Shown: piece after piece, positions 33,695 to 42,836 of the stretch
Position numbering within the stretch: position 1 is the first letter of the stretch
Layout of the letters: every line of letters begins with the position of its first letter
Origin: Actinomycetospora sp. NBRC 106378
GTDB lineage: Bacteria; Actinomycetota; Actinomycetes; Mycobacteriales; Pseudonocardiaceae
DNA length: 64,000 nucleotides
Reading direction: 5' to 3'
Assembly (NCBI RefSeq): GCF_030269685.1
Contig: NZ_BSTT01000009.1
Location: 1-64,000 of the forward strand
Translations under genes and position numbers: made by a program
Notes under the pieces: generated by a model
The model's database searches: none
The model's input: only the letters and a program-made list of their open reading frames with translations
Told to the model about the DNA's origin: nothing

Positions 33695-34726
33695 TCAGGC
33701 CTCCCGGTGGGCGAGGTGGTGGGCGAGGGCGTGCAGCTCCGCGCGCGCGGGGGAGTCGGGCAGCTCGTCCAGCGCGGCCCCGGCCGCGGTGAGTCGACGG
33801 CGGGCCTCGGCCTCGGCCCAGGCGCGGCCCCCGCCGGCCTCGACGAGCGCGGCGGCGCGGCGCAGGGCGAGGTCGTCGGCGGCATGGTCGGCGGGGCTCG
33901 CGAGCCAGGCGGCCAGCTCCCGTCCGGCCCGTCCGCCGTGGGTCAGGGTCGCGGTGACCGGCAGCGACTTCTTGCGCTCCCGCAGGTCGGCGAGCACCGG
34001 CTTGCCGGTCACCGCCGGGTCGCCCCAGATACCCAGCAGGTCGTCGACGAGCTGGAAGGCGAGGCCGAGCTCGGCGCCGAACGTGCGCAGCGCGGCCCGG
34101 TACGCGGCGGGCGCGTCGGCGAGGACCGCGCCGATCTCCGCGGCGGCGCCGAGGAGCGTGCCGGTCTTGCCGTGCGCCATCGCCAGGCACTCGTCGACCC
34201 CGACGTCGTCCCGGTCGACGAACGCCACGTCGGCGACCTGGCCGCCGACGAGCTCCCGGACCGTCGTGGCGAGCAGGAGGGCCGCTGCCGAGCCACCCGC
34301 CTCGAGCAGGACCTCGGTGGCGAGCGCCAGCATCGCGTCGCCGGTCAGCACCGCCGACGCCGCGCCCCAGCGGGCCCACACCGTGGGCCGGTGCCGGCGC
34401 TCGGCGTCGCCGTCGATGAGGTCGTCGTGCACCAGCGAGAAGTTGTGCACCAGCTCCACCGCGACGGCCCCGGGCACGGCGGGCGCCGCGTCCCCGCCGC
34501 ACGCCTGCGCGGCGAGCAGCGTGACCGCGGGCCGCAGGGCCTTGCCGCCGCCCCGCACGGGCGCGCCGTCGGCGTCGGTGAAGCCCAGGTGGTAGGCGCT
34601 GCGGGCGGCGCTGGTCGGGTCGAGCCGCGCGACCGCGCCGCGCAGCGCCGGGTCCACCAGCGCCCGGCACCGCCCGAGGACCGCGGGCACGTCGATCGCC
34701 GCCCCGACCTGCGGCGCGGCCGTCAC
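33695..34726 (-). CDS. Polyprenyl diphosphate synthase
   Basis: 343 residues of the all-alpha prenyltransferase family. The first Asp-rich motif is HDDLIDGD (DDLID at 101-105) and the second DDLLGIWGD (228-232); GGGKALRPA binds diphosphate. Position between hpnE and shc implies it makes farnesyl diphosphate for squalene, though chain length cannot be settled here. GTG 34726 overlaps the hpnE stop. Confidence 0.9.
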   Translation of the reverse strand: MTAAPQVGAAIDVPAVLGRCRALVDPALRGAVARLDPTSAARSAYHLGFTDADGAPVRGGGKALRPAVTLLAAQACGGDAAPAVPGAVAVELVHNFSLVHDDLIDGDAERRHRPTVWARWGAASAVLTGDAMLALATEVLLEAGGSAAALLLATTVRELVGGQVADVAFVDRDDVGVDECLAMAHGKTGTLLGAAAEIGAVLADAPAAYRAALRTFGAELGLAFQLVDDLLGIWGDPAVTGKPVLADLRERKKSLPVTATLTHGGRAGRELAAWLASPADHAADDLALRRAAALVEAGGGRAWAEAEARRRLTAAGAALDELPDSPARAELHALAHHLAHREA

Positions 34727-36060
34727 GCGGCCACCCGGTCCGCCGGCCCGGGCGGGGCCACCACCGCGGCCGCCGTCTCCCCACTGCGCACGGCACCCTC
34801 CATCGTCGCGGGCCATCCGGTGTCGGTCCACGCCCCGGCCAGCGCGAGGCCGGGCACGGACGTGGTCGCGGCCGGTCGGTGGGCGGCGGTGCCCGGGACC
34901 GGCCGGAAGGTCGCCCGCGGTTCGCGGGTGACGAAGGCGTCCAGCAGCTGCGCGGGTCGGGCCCGCGGGAGGAGGGACGCGAGCTCGGCAGTGAACGTCG
35001 CGACGAGATCCGCGGTCGGACGGCGCAGGTACGCGTCGGCGGCGGAGAGCGACACGACGACGTACTGGCCGGCGTCACCGGGCCGGGTCCGGTCGAAGAC
35101 CCACTGCACGGGCGACTCCAGGCCGGCGGCGAACGGGACGTCGAGGACCGGGCGGTCGTAGTGCAGGTGCACGTCGACGATCGGGCTCGCTCCGAGGGCC
35201 GCCGCGTCGAGGGCGAGCCGGGACGCCACGGGCTCGGGCAGCACCGTCGCGGCGGCCTCCGGCGGCAGCGCGCAGACGACCGCGTCGGCGGCGAGGGTCG
35301 CGCGGCGGCCGTCGCGACCCGTCGTCGTGACCCGGAGGTCCGGCGCGACGGCCGTGACGCGTGCCCCGGTCTCGACGACGACGCCCGCGGCCGCCAGCGC
35401 GCGGCGGGCCCCGTCGTGGTGCAGCTCGCCGAGGGGAACCCGGGCCCAGCCGATGTCGGCGGCGTCGGCGTCCCCGAGTAGGCCGAGGCGGAAGACCACC
35501 GCGGCGAGGGCGAGCGAGGCCTCGTCGGCCGGGAGGTTCAGGGTCGGGAGCCCGATGAGGTCCCACACCCCGCGCACCGCGGCGGGCGACTGGCCGTGCC
35601 GGCGCAGCCAGGCGCCGAAGGTCTCGCGGTCGCCGGCCGGGTCGGCGGGGTCGACGCCGCGCAGCGCCAGCGCGGCCCGTCCGAGGGCGAGGCGGGCCCG
35701 CAGGGGGACCGGGTCGTAGCGCAGCAGGCTCCCGGCGAGGTGGAGCGGGGCAGGGGCGCCGGTGCGGCGCAGTCGGGCGGGGGCGCGGCCGGGGCGCAGG
35801 ACGGTGACGTCGAGGCGGTCCTGGAGCACGGTCTGCTCGGTGACCCCGAGCCGGTCGAGCAGGTTCCGGTAGGCCGTGCAGCAGCGCAGGAACACGTGCT
35901 GGCCGGCGTCGACGCCCCGACCGGCCCGCTCGAAGGAACCGGCCAGGCCGCCGAGGCGCGGGCGGCGCTCGAGCAGCGTCACGGCGTGGCCGGCGTCGGC
36001 GGCGCAGAGCGCGGCGCGGAGGCCCGCGAGGCCGCCGCCGAGCACCGCGACCCGGCTCAC
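34723..36060 (-). CDS. hpnE: HpnE, hydroxysqualene dehydroxylase
   Basis: 445 residues. A FAD-binding N-terminus (VAVLGGGLAGLRAALCAADA) is followed by LLERRPRLGG, and the C-terminus has a second flavin contact (GLALAGAWTDTGWPATMEGA). It is a phytoene-desaturase-like flavoprotein that reduces hydroxysqualene to squalene in the HpnCDE route. GTG 36060 overlaps the hpnD stop as GTGA, and the end overlaps the prenyl synthase start. Confidence 0.93.
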   Translation of the reverse strand: MSRVAVLGGGLAGLRAALCAADAGHAVTLLERRPRLGGLAGSFERAGRGVDAGQHVFLRCCTAYRNLLDRLGVTEQTVLQDRLDVTVLRPGRAPARLRRTGAPAPLHLAGSLLRYDPVPLRARLALGRAALALRGVDPADPAGDRETFGAWLRRHGQSPAAVRGVWDLIGLPTLNLPADEASLALAAVVFRLGLLGDADAADIGWARVPLGELHHDGARRALAAAGVVVETGARVTAVAPDLRVTTTGRDGRRATLAADAVVCALPPEAAATVLPEPVASRLALDAAALGASPIVDVHLHYDRPVLDVPFAAGLESPVQWVFDRTRPGDAGQYVVVSLSAADAYLRRPTADLVATFTAELASLLPRARPAQLLDAFVTREPRATFRPVPGTAAHRPAATTSVPGLALAGAWTDTGWPATMEGAVRSGETAAAVVAPPGPADRVAA

Positions 36061-36962
36061 CGTCCGGCTCCCACGAGCGAGCGGACCGCGACGAGAGCCT
36101 TCTGCCGTCCGGAGAGGGAGAGCCTCCGGTCGTAGGTGCGGCGGGGGTCGTCGGCGATCTCGTCGAGGAGCCGGCGGTAGATCCCGGACATCGCCGTGGT
36201 GCAGGCGGCGGAGCGACGGTCGAGCATCGGGACGAGTCGGAGCCCCTCGGCGTACCAGCCGCGGGCGCGGGCGGCGGCGTCGCGGACGACATCCGCGAGC
36301 GCGCCGTCAGGGTCGGCCAGCCGCCCGTCCGGTCCGAGCCGAAGGGCGACCCCGGCCCGGTCGAGCTCCTCGGCCGGCAGGTAGATGCGGCCGTTGCCGA
36401 GGTCCTCACGGACGTCGCGGAGGATGTTCGTCTGCTGCAGGGCGAGCCCGAGGGCGTCGGCGAGGGGCGCGGCCTCCTCGACCGGCACCCCGGCCCGCGT
36501 CCCGAACACCCCGAGGCAGAGCCGCCCCACCGAGCCGGCCACGCAGCGGCAGTAGCTGAGCAGGTCGTCGAAGGTCCGGTACGGGCGGGCCGGCGTTCCC
36601 GTCGTCGCGTAGGCGTCGTCGGCGGCGACGTCGGCCGCCACCCCGTCGACGAGCTCGTCGAAGGCGCCGAGGGGCACGGGGAAGCGCCGCACGGCGTCCG
36701 CCACCGCGACGAGCACCGGGTCGTCGCCGGCGTCGTCGGGCAGGCGTCGGATCCGCGCCCGCACGTCGTCGAGGGCGGACTGCTTGGCGGCGGTCGCGCC
36801 GGGCTCGTCGCCGATGTCGTCGATGCGGCGGGCGAGGGCGTAGACCGCGGAGAGCGCGGCCCGCCGGGGCGGGGGCAGCAGCCGGATGCCGTAGTGGAAG
36901 TTGCGCGCCTCGGTGCGGGTGATCTCCTCGCACATCGCGTACGCGGCGGTGGGAGTGGTCAT
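36057..36962 (-). CDS. hpnD: HpnD, presqualene diphosphate synthase
   Basis: 301 residues of the squalene/phytoene synthase family. Both Mg-binding motifs are present: DDIGDE (48-53) and RDVREDLGNGRIYLP (about 182-196). HpnD condenses two farnesyl diphosphates to presqualene diphosphate. The ATG overlaps the hpnC stop (ATGA). Assignment to HpnD rather than HpnC rests on the complete second motif and gene order. Confidence 0.92.
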   Translation of the reverse strand: MTTPTAAYAMCEEITRTEARNFHYGIRLLPPPRRAALSAVYALARRIDDIGDEPGATAAKQSALDDVRARIRRLPDDAGDDPVLVAVADAVRRFPVPLGAFDELVDGVAADVAADDAYATTGTPARPYRTFDDLLSYCRCVAGSVGRLCLGVFGTRAGVPVEEAAPLADALGLALQQTNILRDVREDLGNGRIYLPAEELDRAGVALRLGPDGRLADPDGALADVVRDAAARARGWYAEGLRLVPMLDRRSAACTTAMSGIYRRLLDEIADDPRRTYDRRLSLSGRQKALVAVRSLVGAGR

Positions 36963-37831
36963 CGGGTCTCCTGGGAGCGGGGGAGGAGGAGCAGCCGGAC
37001 CACGTGCCGGGCGACGTCCCGACGACGGGTCCGGGCTGGTCGGCCCAGGACGTCCCCGCCCGTGCGGCGGAGCGCGTCGGCCGCGGCGAACCCGCCCGCG
37101 GCGTAGCCCGCGACGGCGAGCCGGGCGGGTCCGCGCAGGCGCGCCACGAGCGCCGCGCCCGACGTCAGGAGCTCCCGCGCCGTGGCGGTCTCGGCGAGGA
37201 CGAGGCGACGCAGCGTGGTCCCGGCGACGGGCGCGTCGAGGTCGGCGGGGGTGACGCCCGCGGCGGTGCGGGCGTCGGCGGGCAGGTAGATGCGGCCGCG
37301 CCGCCGGTCCTCGCCGACGTCGGCGAGGTGTTCGAGGAGCTGCAGCGCGACGCAGACGGCGTCGGAGGCCGCCAGCACCGCCGGCGTGGTGGGGACCGCG
37401 AAGACCGCGAGGACGAGCCGGCCGATCGGGACGGCGGAGAGTCGGCAGTAGGCGAGGAGGTCCTCGCGGGTGGCGTACCCGGTGACCTGCTGGTCCTGTC
37501 GGTTGGCGGCGACGAGGTCGTGGAAGGGCTGCTCGGGCAGCCGGTCGGTGTGCGGAGCGAGGTCCGCGACGACGGGATGCCGTGGCGCCGCGCCCGCGAA
37601 GACCCGCCGGACGTCGTCGTCGAGCGTGTCGAGGGCGGCGAGCCGGACCGCAGGGGTGGCGTCGCCCTCGTCGCCGACGTCGTCGACCGTCCGCACCACC
37701 CGGTAGACCGCCAGCAGCTCCGCGCGGCGCGCAGCCGGCAGCACGCGCAGCGCCACCGGGAAGTTCTCCGCACGCTCGGCCTGCGCGAGCCGGGCCGGCG
37801 TCGTGGGGGACGCCGGTGAGCCTGTTGGCAT
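36959..37831 (-). CDS. hpnC: HpnC, hydroxysqualene synthase
   Basis: 290 residues. The first motif DDVGDE (50-55) is intact, while the second is changed to EHLADVGEDRRRGRIYLP, as expected for HpnC, which converts presqualene diphosphate to hydroxysqualene. ATG 37831 gives the start MPTGSPASPTTPARLAQAER; an upstream start at 37858 would add nine residues. First gene of the hopanoid operon. Confidence 0.92.
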   Translation of the reverse strand: MPTGSPASPTTPARLAQAERAENFPVALRVLPAARRAELLAVYRVVRTVDDVGDEGDATPAVRLAALDTLDDDVRRVFAGAAPRHPVVADLAPHTDRLPEQPFHDLVAANRQDQQVTGYATREDLLAYCRLSAVPIGRLVLAVFAVPTTPAVLAASDAVCVALQLLEHLADVGEDRRRGRIYLPADARTAAGVTPADLDAPVAGTTLRRLVLAETATARELLTSGAALVARLRGPARLAVAGYAAGGFAAADALRRTGGDVLGRPARTRRRDVARHVVRLLLLPRSQETR

Positions 37832-37843
37832 GCGTCCGATCGT

Positions 37844-37917
37844 GCTTGTGGCGCACACGACAGGTCTTGACCCCGACGATCAACGCGAGCGCCCTTTTTT
37901 GTCGGTGCGGCACAAGC
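37844..37917. promoter_or_regulatory. Inverted repeat in the hpnC/PucR divergent promoter region
   Basis: GCTTGTGGCGCAC (37844-37856) and GTGCGGCACAAGC (37905-37917) are complementary at 12 of 13 positions and 48 bp apart. The spacer holds an unusual T6 run (37895-37900). The two half-sites could be operator sites for the divergent PucR-type regulator; no promoter hexamers are certain. Confidence 0.45.
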
Positions 37918-37991
37918 GGCGCAGGATTACCGTGGAATCCGACGTCGTTGTCATGACTAACGAGTTGTGTCCGTGACGAGGAGGTGGAGAC

Positions 37992-39137
37992 GTGACCGTG
38001 CTCCCCGACACCTCACGCGCCGCCCTCGTGGACGCGGTGGTCGCCCGGATGCCCCGGCTCGTCGCCGAGGTCCGCGACGAGCTGACCGAGCGGGTGCCCG
38101 ACTACGCCCGCTTCCTGACCGAGCATCTCGAGTCGGTCACTCGGTCCGCCGGGGCGGTCGCCGGTCGGATCGTGGCCCTGATGGGCGAGCCGGCCCCCGG
38201 CGACGAGGTCGAGCTCGACTTCTTCGAGGACCTCGGGCGCTCGCAGTGGCGCGACGGCCGCGCCCTGCCCGACCTGCTCGCGGCCTACCAGATCGGCGGG
38301 CGGGCCCTCTGGCGCCACGTCTCCGCGGCGGCTCTGGTCATCGGGCTGCGGTCCGAGGACCTGGCGGGTCTCGCCGAGGCGGTGTTCTTCTTCGTCGACC
38401 AGCTCTCGTCCGCCTCCGCGCACGGGTACGTGCTCGAGCAGGAGGAGGCCGGGGTGCTGCGCGACCGGCACCGGGAAGCCCTGGTCGAGCTGCTCCTCGC
38501 CGAGCCGGCCGACCCCATCGCGGTGCGCGCGGCCGCGCGGCGGGCGGAGTGGCCGGTGCCCGAGCGGTTGTCGGTGGTGCTCGTGGAGCCCGATCACGCC
38601 CGCGCGCTGTCCCGGCTGGACGCGCAGGCCCTCCCGGTCCGGCGTCCGTCGCTGGTCGGCGCCCTCGTGCCGCACCGGTCGCCGGGGGGTGGCGAGCGGG
38701 CCGTGCTGCGTCGGCTGCTGCACGGCGCCCACGCCACGATCGGTGCGCCCGTGCCACTGGAGAAGGTCGCCCGCAGCCTCGCCCTGACCGAGATCGCCGC
38801 TCGGCTGACCGAGGAGCACCTGCTCTCCGACGACCCGCTGTTCGTCGCGGACCATCTCGACGCGATCATCGTGCACCGCGACCAGCAGTTGCTCGACGCC
38901 CTCGGCGACCAGGTCCTCGCGCCCCTGGAGGCCTGTCCGCCGGGTGCCCGCGACCGCCTGCGTGAGACGTTGCGCTCGTGGCTACGGCACATGGGCGACC
39001 GGCGGGCCGTCGCCGAGGAACTGCACGTCCACCCGCAGACCGTCCGGTACCGGATGAACCAGCTGCACCAGATCTACGGCGACGCCCTCGAGGACCCGGC
39101 CCAACGCGCGCGGATGCAGCTCGCGCTGGGCTGGTAG
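37992..39137 (+). CDS. PucR-family transcriptional regulator
   Basis: 381 residues. The C-terminus is the PucR helix-turn-helix: RLRETLRSWLRHMGDRRAVA then ELHVHPQTVRYRMNQLHQIY. The N-terminal two thirds is a helical sensor-like domain without recognised ligand residues. It starts 160 bp from hpnC on the other strand, with a strong Shine-Dalgarno (GAGGAGGTGGAG) before GTG 37992. Control of the hopanoid operon is inferred from position and the shared inverted repeat. It ends seven bases before the convergent dapD stop. Confidence 0.85.
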   Translation: MTVLPDTSRAALVDAVVARMPRLVAEVRDELTERVPDYARFLTEHLESVTRSAGAVAGRIVALMGEPAPGDEVELDFFEDLGRSQWRDGRALPDLLAAYQIGGRALWRHVSAAALVIGLRSEDLAGLAEAVFFFVDQLSSASAHGYVLEQEEAGVLRDRHREALVELLLAEPADPIAVRAAARRAEWPVPERLSVVLVEPDHARALSRLDAQALPVRRPSLVGALVPHRSPGGGERAVLRRLLHGAHATIGAPVPLEKVARSLALTEIAARLTEEHLLSDDPLFVADHLDAIIVHRDQQLLDALGDQVLAPLEACPPGARDRLRETLRSWLRHMGDRRAVAEELHVHPQTVRYRMNQLHQIYGDALEDPAQRARMQLALGW

Positions 39138-39143
39138 CCCCCG

Positions 39144-40124
39144 TCAGTTCTGGTGCAGCGCCTCGTTGAGCTCCACCTTCGCGCCCTCGGTGCGCGGCAG
39201 CGCCTCCACGGCGCCGGAGGTGGAGTTGCGGCGCAGCAGCAGGCCCGAACGGCCGGAGAGCTCGACGGCCTTGACCACCGCGCCGTCGTCCAGGGTGACC
39301 CGCGTGCCCGCGGTGACGTAGAGGCCCGCCTCGACCACGCAGTCGTCGCCGAGGGAGATCCCGATGCCGGCGTTGGCGCCGAGCAGGCAGCGCTCGCCGA
39401 TCGAGATGACCTCCTTGCCGCCGCCGGAGAGCGTCCCCATGATCGAGGCGCCGCCGCCGACGTCCGAGCCGTCGCCCACGACGACGCCGCCGGAGATGCG
39501 CCCCTCGACCATCGAGGCGCCCAGGGTGCCGGCGTTGAAGTTGACGAAGCCCTCGTGCATCACCGTCGTGCCCTCGGCGAGGTGCGCGCCGAGGCGGACG
39601 CGGTCGGCGTCGCCGATGCGCACCCCGGTCGGGATCACGTAGTCGACCATCCGCGGGAACTTGTCGACCGAGTACACGGTGACCGGCCCGCGGGCGCGCA
39701 GCCGGGCGCGGACCCGCTCGAACTCCGGCACCGGGCAGGGCCCGTGGTTGGTCCAGACGACGTTGGCGAGCAGCCCGAACATGCCGGACAGGTCGACGCC
39801 GTGCGGGCGCACGAGGCGGTGGGAGAGCAGGTGCAGGCGCAGGTAGACGTCGTAGGCCGACGCGGGCGGGCCCGTCAGGTCGGAGACGGTGCGCACCGCC
39901 ACGACCTCGACGCCGCGGACCTCGTCGGTGCCCAGCGTCTCCACCAGGGAGGGCTCGAGCTCCCCGGCGGGGACGACGACGGTGCCGGCCTCGGCGGCCA
40001 TGTCGTCGCTCTCGGAGGACAGCTCCGGCAGCGGGTACCAGGTGTCGAGGACGGTGCCGTCGAGGGCGACGGTCGCGAGGCCGAGTCCGACGGCCCTGCC
40101 CGGGGTGCTGCTCGCGGTGCTCAT
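39144..40124 (-). CDS. dapD: Tetrahydrodipicolinate N-succinyltransferase DapD
   Basis: 326 residues. The C-terminal half is a left-handed beta-helix of hexapeptide repeats ([40 protein letters not shown]). The N-terminal actinobacterial-type domain contains [19 protein letters not shown]. It transfers succinyl from succinyl-CoA in the lysine/diaminopimelate pathway. The ATG at 40124 is eight bases after TAGGCT, indicating a leaderless message, and it is divergent from dapE. Confidence 0.93.
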   Translation of the reverse strand: MSTASSTPGRAVGLGLATVALDGTVLDTWYPLPELSSESDDMAAEAGTVVVPAGELEPSLVETLGTDEVRGVEVVAVRTVSDLTGPPASAYDVYLRLHLLSHRLVRPHGVDLSGMFGLLANVVWTNHGPCPVPEFERVRARLRARGPVTVYSVDKFPRMVDYVIPTGVRIGDADRVRLGAHLAEGTTVMHEGFVNFNAGTLGASMVEGRISGGVVVGDGSDVGGGASIMGTLSGGGKEVISIGERCLLGANAGIGISLGDDCVVEAGLYVTAGTRVTLDDGAVVKAVELSGRSGLLLRRNSTSGAVEALPRTEGAKVELNEALHQN

Positions 40125-40132
40125 CGCCGACC

Positions 40133-40138
40133 AGCCTA
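40133..40138 (-). promoter_or_regulatory. Leaderless -10 element (TAGGCT) for dapD
   Basis: TAGGCT on the minus strand is eight bases before the dapD ATG. It lies only 12 bp from the dapE element on the other strand. Confidence 0.55.
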
Positions 40139-40150
40139 TCGGTGCCCCTC

Positions 40151-40156
40151 TACGCT
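40151..40156 (+). promoter_or_regulatory. Leaderless -10 element (TACGCT) for dapE
   Basis: TACGCT is eight bases before GTG 40165, the dapE start. Its expected -35 region would fall on the dapD -10 element. Confidence 0.55.
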
Positions 40157-40164
40157 GGACCGCC

Positions 40165-41220
40165 GTGCGCATCGATCTGTCCGCCGACCCCGTCGACCTC
40201 ACCGCGGCCCTCGTCGACGTGCCCTCCGTGTCCGGCGAGGAGGAGGTGCTGGCGGACGCGATGGAGAGCGCGCTGCGTGAGCACGACCACCTCGAGGTGA
40301 TCCGGTCCGGGGACGCGGTGCTGGCCCGGACGCTGCTCGGGCGCGACCGGCGGGTGCTGCTCGCCGGGCACCTCGACACCGTGCCGATCGCCGACAACGT
40401 GCCGTCGCGACGTGAGGGCGACCTGCTCTACGGCTGCGGGACCTCCGACATGAAGGCCGGGGTCGCGGTCATGGCGCACCTGGCCGCGACGCTGGCCGAG
40501 CCCGCCCACGACGTCACCCTCGTGCTCTACGACTGCGAGGAGATCGAGGCGACGCGCAACGGGCTGGGGCGCATCGAGCGGACGCTGCCCGACTGGCTCG
40601 ACGCCGATCTCGCGATCCTGGGGGAGCCGACGTCGGGCGCGGTCGAGGGCGGCTGCCAGGGCACGATGCGCGCGGTGCTGCGGCTCGAGGGCCGCCGGGC
40701 GCACAGCGCGCGGTCCTGGCTGGGGGAGAACGCGATCCACGCCGCGGCGCCCGTCCTCGACCGGCTGGCCGCCTACGAGCCGCGCACGGTCGACATCGAC
40801 GGCTGCGTCTACCGCGAGGGACTGCAGGCCGTGCGGATCGGCGGGGGCGTGGCGGGCAACGTCGTGCCCGACCTGTGCGAGGTGACGGTCAACTTCCGCT
40901 TCGCGCCCGACCGCTCCCTGCCGCAGGCCGAGCAGCACGTGCGCGAGGTGTTCGACGGCGTGCCGCTGGAGATCACCGACCGGTCCCCGGGGGCGCTGCC
41001 GGGGCTGTCCGCGCCGGCCGCCGCCGAGTTCGTCGCGGCGTCGGGGGAGACGCCGGTCGCCAAGTACGGCTGGACCGACGTCTCCCGGTTCTCCGCCCTC
41101 GGCATCCCGGCGGTCAACTTCGGTCCGGGCGACCCGAACCTCGCGCACACCCGCGACGAGCACGTCGACGTCCGGCGCATCACGGCGGGCACGGAGACGC
41201 TGCGCCGCTATCTGGCGTAG
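40165..41220 (+). CDS. dapE: Succinyl-diaminopimelate desuccinylase DapE
   Basis: 351 residues of the M20 metallopeptidase family. Metal ligands are in [32 protein letters not shown] and the C-terminal [11 protein letters not shown]. It hydrolyses N-succinyl-diaminopimelate to diaminopimelate for cell-wall and lysine synthesis. GTG 40165 is fixed by the leaderless -10 element. Transcription runs toward wrbA, with repeat copy 3 between them. Confidence 0.93.
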   Translation: MRIDLSADPVDLTAALVDVPSVSGEEEVLADAMESALREHDHLEVIRSGDAVLARTLLGRDRRVLLAGHLDTVPIADNVPSRREGDLLYGCGTSDMKAGVAVMAHLAATLAEPAHDVTLVLYDCEEIEATRNGLGRIERTLPDWLDADLAILGEPTSGAVEGGCQGTMRAVLRLEGRRAHSARSWLGENAIHAAAPVLDRLAAYEPRTVDIDGCVYREGLQAVRIGGGVAGNVVPDLCEVTVNFRFAPDRSLPQAEQHVREVFDGVPLEITDRSPGALPGLSAPAAAEFVAASGETPVAKYGWTDVSRFSALGIPAVNFGPGDPNLAHTRDEHVDVRRITAGTETLRRYLA

Positions 41221-41232
41221 CCCCGGAACGTA

Positions 41233-41280
41233 CGAACGGCACTTCCGCAGCCTCTCTGTGCGCGAAAGTGCCGCTCGCTC
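41233..41280. repeat. Interspersed convergent-gap palindrome, copy 3
   Basis: CGAACGGCACTT and AAGTGCCGCTCG pair with one wobble around CCGCAGCCTCTCTGTGCGCG. It lies between the convergent dapE (ends 41220) and wrbA (ends 41295) genes. GGAACG occurs on both flanks. Confidence 0.8.
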
Positions 41281-41294
41281 GGAACGTGGGGGCG

Positions 41295-41921
41295 TCAGCT
41301 GGCCGCCAGCGCCGCGTCGCGGCCCGCCGTCAGCTGCGCGGCGATCCCCGCGACCCGCCCGCCGGCGAACTGCGCGGCCTGCCGGGTCTCGTCGGAGATC
41401 GGGATCGTGCCCTGCCCGTCGACGTGCGAGACGCCGTACGGGTTGCCGGTGGCGAACATGATCCCGTCCGTGTAGCCGGGGGAGACGATGATACCGCCGA
41501 AGTGGTGGATGGTGTTGTAGAGCGCGAGCAGCGTCGACTCCTGGCCGCCGTGCAGCGTCGAGCTCGAGGTGAAGCCCGAGTAGACCTTGTCGGCGAGCTG
41601 GCCCTGCGCCCACTGCGGGCCGAGCGTGTCGATGAACTGCTTGAGCTGCGCGGAGACGTTCCCGTACCGGGTCGGCGTCCCGAAGACGACGGCGTCGGCC
41701 CAGAGGACGTCGTCGGCCGTGGCCTCGGGGGTGTCCGCGGTCTCCTCGCGGTGCGCCTTCCACTTCTCGTTCGAGTCGATGGCGGCCTGCGGGGCGAGCT
41801 CGTGCACCGTGCGCAGCCGCACCTCCGCGCCGGCCTTCTCTGCACCCGCGGCGTACTCCTGCGCCAGCTGGTGGATCGTGCCGGTCTGGCTGTAGTAGAT
41901 GACGGCGACCTTCGTGGCCAA
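41295..41921 (-). CDS. wrbA: WrbA-type NAD(P)H:quinone oxidoreductase
   Basis: 208 residues. The flavodoxin FMN loop YYSQTGTIHQLA is at the N-terminus; FGTPTRYGNVSAQLKQFID and the STLHGGQESTLLALY block are typical of WrbA (type IV) enzymes. It reduces quinones by two electrons. The start is TTG 41921, preceded by GAGAGGAC. Monocistronic. Confidence 0.92.
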   Translation of the reverse strand: MATKVAVIYYSQTGTIHQLAQEYAAGAEKAGAEVRLRTVHELAPQAAIDSNEKWKAHREETADTPEATADDVLWADAVVFGTPTRYGNVSAQLKQFIDTLGPQWAQGQLADKVYSGFTSSSTLHGGQESTLLALYNTIHHFGGIIVSPGYTDGIMFATGNPYGVSHVDGQGTIPISDETRQAAQFAGGRVAGIAAQLTAGRDAALAAS

Positions 41922-42049
41922 GGGGGATCGTCCTCTCGCGGTTCGGAAATGGTTGCTTCTTCAACTGCATACCCGCGGGCACGGCGCGCACACGCTGAAT
42001 TCCGGGTGACCGGCTCGCGTCCGCCGCGAACCCCCCGACCGGTCGTCCC

Positions 42050-42055
42050 TACGCT
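42050..42055 (+). promoter_or_regulatory. Leaderless -10 element (TACGCT) for the first LOG gene
   Basis: TACGCT ends seven bases before GTG 42063 and fixes this start among several possible codons. Confidence 0.55.
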
Positions 42056-42062
42056 GGCGCCC

Positions 42063-42836
42063 GTGACGGAAGCCCGATTCGACGACCTGACGACGCCGCG
42101 GCCGACGACCATCGACAAGCGGCGCGCCGAACACAAGGACCCCGCGCGGCTGTCGTCCACCACCGACCAGCGGCTGCTGGACTCGCGCGGCCCGGGGGAC
42201 TGGGTGCACTCCGACGCGTGGCGGGTGCAGCGCATCCAGGCCGAGTTCGTCGAGGGCTTCTCGGTGCTCGCCGAGATCCCGCGCGCGGTCACGGTGTTCG
42301 GCTCCGCCCGCACCCGACCTGACCACCCCGACTACGCGACCGGCATGGCCCTCGGCGCCGCCCTGGCGCAGGCCGGGTACGCGGTCATCACCGGCGGCGG
42401 TCCCGGGATCATGGAGGCCGCCAACCGGGGCTGCTCCGAGGCGGGCGGGCTGTCGGTGGGCCTCGGGATCGAGCTGCCCTTCGAGCAGGGACTGAACCCC
42501 TGGGTCGACCTCGGCGTCGGGTTCCGCTACTTCTTCGCCCGCAAGACCATGTTCGTGAAGTACGCGCAGGCGTTCGTCTGCCTGCCCGGCGGGTTCGGCA
42601 CGCTCGACGAGCTGTTCGAGGCGCTCGTGCTGGTCCAGACCGGCAAGGTGACCCGGTTCCCCGTCGTCCTGCTCGGGTCGTCGTACTGGGGCGGGCTGGT
42701 CGAGTGGCTGCGCAGCACCGCGCTGGAGCACGGCGTGATCTCCCCGAAGGACGTCGACCTCATCCACGTCGTCGACGACGTCGAGGAGGTCGTGGCGATC
42801 GTCGAGCGGGGCTTCCAGGACCTGGTGGAGAAGTGA
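42063..42836 (+). CDS. LOG family protein (first copy)
   Basis: 257 residues of the TIGR00730/LOG family, which includes cytokinin-type nucleoside 5-prime-monophosphate phosphoribohydrolases. The GSARTRPDHPDY start of the Rossmann fold, GGGPGIMEAANRGCSEAGG and the active motif PGGFGTLDELFEAL are present. An N-terminal extension of about 70 residues precedes the domain. Activity on AMP-like nucleotides is likely. It overlaps a second, divergent-sequence LOG gene by GTGA. Confidence 0.85.
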   Translation: MTEARFDDLTTPRPTTIDKRRAEHKDPARLSSTTDQRLLDSRGPGDWVHSDAWRVQRIQAEFVEGFSVLAEIPRAVTVFGSARTRPDHPDYATGMALGAALAQAGYAVITGGGPGIMEAANRGCSEAGGLSVGLGIELPFEQGLNPWVDLGVGFRYFFARKTMFVKYAQAFVCLPGGFGTLDELFEALVLVQTGKVTRFPVVLLGSSYWGGLVEWLRSTALEHGVISPKDVDLIHVVDDVEEVVAIVERGFQDLVEK

